Source: DATGEP01 sp035310125
GTDB taxonomy: Bacteria > Chloroflexota > Ktedonobacteria > Ktedonobacterales > JADMIN01
Direction of reading: 5' to 3'
Length of the DNA stretch: 6,633 nucleotides
Assembly: GCA_035310125.1 (NCBI GenBank)
Contig: DATGEP010000075.1
Location: forward strand, 1-6,633
The position numbers were made by a program, and so were the translations under genes. Shown piece after piece: positions 5,413-6,633 of the stretch. The notes under the pieces were generated by a model that saw nothing but the letters and a program-made list of their open reading frames with translations, made no database searches and had not been told where the DNA came from. Numbering within the stretch: position 1 is the first letter of the stretch; each line of letters starts with the position of its first letter.

Positions 5413-6201
5413 CTTATCCTTCGGCCGCCGCACGCGGGCGGGATCCAGTAAAAACCCGCGCGCCTGGCTGTACTCCACAAACGCGCGCGTCGGGCGCGGG
5501 TTGAGTGGGTCGGTGCCGGCCACCGCGGCCGGAAAGTTATCGAGCACCAACCGCTGGGGGCAGCCCTGAAAAAAGGCCCATGCCTTCTCTAACCCGTCGA
5601 TGGTGGCCTCCACCGTCTGATGGACCAGCGGCCACAAGAAGCTGTGGCGGCAATACGTCAGCGTGATGCTCAGGCCCCAGATCCACTGACGACGGGCCGT
5701 CTCTGGATTGAGGAGCAGGCCCAGGCGCTCGAAATCCATCTCGGCCACCTGGCCCGGTGGCGTCGGCGCCATACGGACCGTATCGCCGCGTCGCCCGCGC
5801 GGTTTGAGGCCCAGGCGCCAGACGAAGCGTTCCAAGGTGGTGTACGGGACGTGCACGCCGCGCTGGCCGAGCAACTCCTGCACGCGCGTCACCTGCAAGT
5901 GCTCCTCTCGCAGCCAGGCCGTGATCTGCTCGCGGCATGGCTCCAACCGATCGGCCTGCGGCGATGCCCACGTCCGCGGCGCGCTCACGACCCGACCCAA
6001 CTGAAGGAGCCGCACCACCTGGTCCTCGGTCGGCGGCGGTCCATTGGCGGCCAACCCGAGCTCCTCGGCGGCGTGCAGGTACTTCTTCACCGTCTCACGC
6101 GCGACGCCACTGGCACGTGCGATCGCGCGTTGCGACTCGCCCACCTGCCAACGACGAACGACTTCGACCATCTCCATGCGACTCAGCTCCCGATAACCCA
6201 T
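5386..6201 (-). pseudogene. istA: IS21 transposase IstA, N-terminal part (263 native residues plus 8 from the element)
   Basis: First half of the DDE transposase. Residues 1-50 hold an HTH (MVEVVRRWQVGESQRAIARA, then SGVARETVKKYL). A second DNA-binding region follows (about 95-135). The RNase H-like core has D156 (VAEMDFERLG) and D221 (LVLDNFPAAV), the first two triad residues. The native sequence ends at K263 of RRPKDK; the last eight residues (ACASNCSL) and the stop at 5388-5386 are encoded by the nested element. ATG 6201 is chosen because GAGGTG lies 6 nt upstream; a GTG at 6210 in the same frame would add three residues. Without the Glu-containing half it cannot catalyse transposition, though it might still bind the IS ends. 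It is intact up to the insertion, so a precise excision would revive it. Confidence 0.9.
5413..5415 (+). repeat. Right core (attR-type) of nested element, CTT
   Basis: Right copy of the 3-bp direct repeat, supplying Lys263 (AAG on the minus strand) of the RPKDK sequence in the istA N-terminal half. Base identity stops on both sides of the three bases (C rather than G before, A rather than C after), so the shared core is no longer than CTT. Confidence 0.7.
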
Positions 6202-6248
6202 CCCGCTCACCTCGTGGTGGCGGATATGGTGATGAATCGAGCCGCGGG

Positions 6249-6334
6249 TGGCCTAATGCTTCGTGGTGATCACCTGGCCTAATGCTTCGTGGTGAAACCC
6301 GTCGCCGCTGGCCTAATCGTCACGGTGAATGACA
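6249..6334. repeat. IS21 right-end subterminal repeats
   Basis: Two identical 21-mers at 6249-6269 and 6275-6295 (each TGGCCTAATGC then TTCGTGGTGA) and a diverged 20-mer at 6309-6328 (TGGCCTAAT then CGTCACGGTGA). Start-to-start spacings are 26 and 34 bp. The outer terminus is placed at 6334, where the minus strand starts TGTCATTCACC. Multiple end repeats of this kind are known IstA binding sites in IS21-family elements. The junction of the first and second copies forms the palindrome GGTGATCACC (6265-6274). The leader between these repeats and istA carries no convincing promoter. Confidence 0.8.
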
Positions 6335-6466
6335 TGCCAGGTGCCCTGCCGTACTTGTGGACTGCACGTCAGTTGCCGCAACGGCGTGCTGTACGACCAC
6401 GGCTACACCATAACCCCGCTGCCACGTCGGCGCCCGTTGCAGCTTGGATCCGACGGGGCCGCATGA
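6329..6466 (+). pseudogene. Possible 3' remnant of a small Cys-rich gene cut by the IS (45 codons)
   Basis: An open frame starts at an ATG formed by the last bases of the IS end and continues into the flank as TCQVPCRTCGLHVSC..., with the Cys pattern C-x3-C-x2-C-x5-C. It ends at TGA 6464-6466. Third-codon positions are mostly G or C, as in the real genes here. A TGA immediately before the ATG prevents reading from further inside the IS. It may be the downstream remainder of a metal-binding protein whose 5' part was removed by IS insertion, or a chance ORF. No family is recognised. Confidence 0.3.
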
Positions 6467-6496
6467 GGCACCGCGGCTTCCTGGCTGACGGAATTC

Positions 6497-6515
6497 CGAA
6501 CGTGTGTTCTAGAAT
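6497..6515 (+). promoter_or_regulatory. LexA/SOS-type operator with adjoining -10 element
   Basis: CGAACGTGTGTTCT (6497-6510) contains a perfect GAAC-N4-GTTC, the operator recognised by Bacillus/Mycobacterium-type LexA. It abuts TAGAAT (6510-6515), a 5/6 match to the -10 consensus, so bound repressor would occlude the promoter. A -35 is weak (CTGACG, 6485-6490, with a long 19-bp spacer). The downstream gene start is at 6540. SOS control is inferred. Confidence 0.5.
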
Positions 6516-6539
6516 GGACCGATGCCGGACTAGAACAAA

Positions 6540-6633
6540 GTGATCTGTCGGCGCTGCGAGCGGCTCGAGTTCGTCTACACCGTCCCTCTGCGATGGCCGG
6601 CAACGGAGGACGGCTGGCTGTCGTTGTGTAGGG
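6540..6633 (+). CDS. Start of a small zinc-ribbon-like protein (partial, runs off window)
   Basis: Frame from GTG 6540 to the window end: 31 complete codons beginning MICRRCERLEFVYTV and ending DGWLSLCR, with C3-x2-C6 and a further Cys at residue 30 that could open a second pair. This looks like an N-terminal zinc ribbon. An in-frame TAG at 6531 leaves GTG 6540 as the only start. The Shine-Dalgarno is weak; the leader after the predicted -10 is short. Its position just behind the LexA-type box suggests DNA-damage regulation. Family unknown. Confidence 0.4.
   Translation, partial: MICRRCERLEFVYTVPLRWPATEDGWLSLCR

Larger units (their letters stand above)
1..6334 (-). mobile_element. IS21-family insertion sequence (left end outside window), interrupted by a second element
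   Basis: An IS21-type element read on the minus strand: terminal repeats (6249-6334), istA, istB, then a zinc-finger gene. The IS21 assignment rests on the DDE transposase with an N-terminal HTH, the IstB-type AAA+ ATPase, and the ATGA coupling between them. The right terminus is placed at 6334 because the minus strand there begins TGTCATTCACC, matching the 5'-TG that IS21-family ends usually show. No inverted copy of the terminal repeats is visible at the left edge, so the other end lies beyond position 1 and the target duplication cannot be checked. The 1988-5412 stretch is foreign to this IS. Subtracting it leaves an uninterrupted istA-istB-zinc-finger operon. Confidence 0.85.

Noticed and set aside
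1988..5415. Insertion caused by a DDE insertion sequence or a group II intron
   Set aside because: There are no terminal inverted repeats, only 3 bp of direct repeat, no reverse transcriptase or intron RNA signature, and an intact large serine recombinase is present.
1950..5450. Assembly chimera joining two unrelated sequences
   Set aside because: Both junctions fall on the same codon of istA and the two halves rejoin in frame to a conserved motif, which a random misassembly would not produce.
5620..6282. Long plus-strand ORF (220 codons) opposite the istA N-terminal part
   Set aside because: Antisense shadow of a strongly conserved transposase in GC-rich DNA; low-complexity His/Arg/Leu composition, no recognisable motif and it runs through the IS terminal repeats.

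Overview
The window is GC-rich bacterial DNA consisting almost entirely of one mobile element nested inside another. The host phylum cannot be fixed from the sequence. The high-GC codon use, an IS21-type element with a zinc-finger passenger gene, and a GAAC-N4-GTTC LexA-type operator near the right edge would fit Chloroflexota, Actinomycetota or a related lineage better than a typical proteobacterium.

Outer element (about 1-6334, genes on the minus strand): an IS21-family insertion sequence. Its right end, with outer terminus near 6334, carries three copies of a ~21-bp subterminal repeat. Its genes are istA (transposase), istB (AAA+ helper ATPase) and a 126-codon Cys-rich zinc-finger gene. 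istA/istB and istB/zinc finger each overlap by ATGA, so this is a translationally coupled three-gene operon. The left IS end is not in the window.

Inner element (about 1988-5412, genes on the plus strand, 3425 bp): istA is cut into an N-terminal piece (5416-6201) and a C-terminal piece (1172-1987). Removing 3425 bp between two copies of the trinucleotide CTT (1988-1990 and 5413-5415) rejoins istA in frame and restores the conserved RPKDKP-x-IER block that holds the catalytic Glu. The inserted DNA encodes a DUF5372-like protein, a double helix-turn-helix protein, a small uncharacterised protein and a 714-residue large serine recombinase. The last three are tightly packed with 4-base stop/start overlaps, behind a promoter that overlaps a palindromic repeat. 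The recombinase is the obvious candidate for inserting and excising the element. An imperfect dyad in the predicted circle junction is centred on the two T's of the CTT core, as expected for a serine recombinase with a 2-bp crossover.

The most striking feature appears only when the element is imagined as an excised circle. The right end holds an orphan AAGGAG Shine-Dalgarno and an ATG (5390-5405) just inside the boundary. The left end begins with a DUF5372 reading frame that has no start codon of its own. Joining the ends creates, in frame, a complete 104-codon DUF5372 gene with an ideal ribosome binding site. The attachment site therefore appears to lie inside the 5' end of this gene: it is intact in the circle and decapitated on integration. 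Integration at the same time splits the IS21 transposase between its second Asp and its Glu and probably silences istB and the zinc-finger gene by polarity. Both switches would be reversible.

Right flank (6335-6633): a possible remnant of a small Cys-rich gene cut by the IS, then a LexA-type box with an adjoining -10 element in front of a small zinc-ribbon-like gene that runs off the window.
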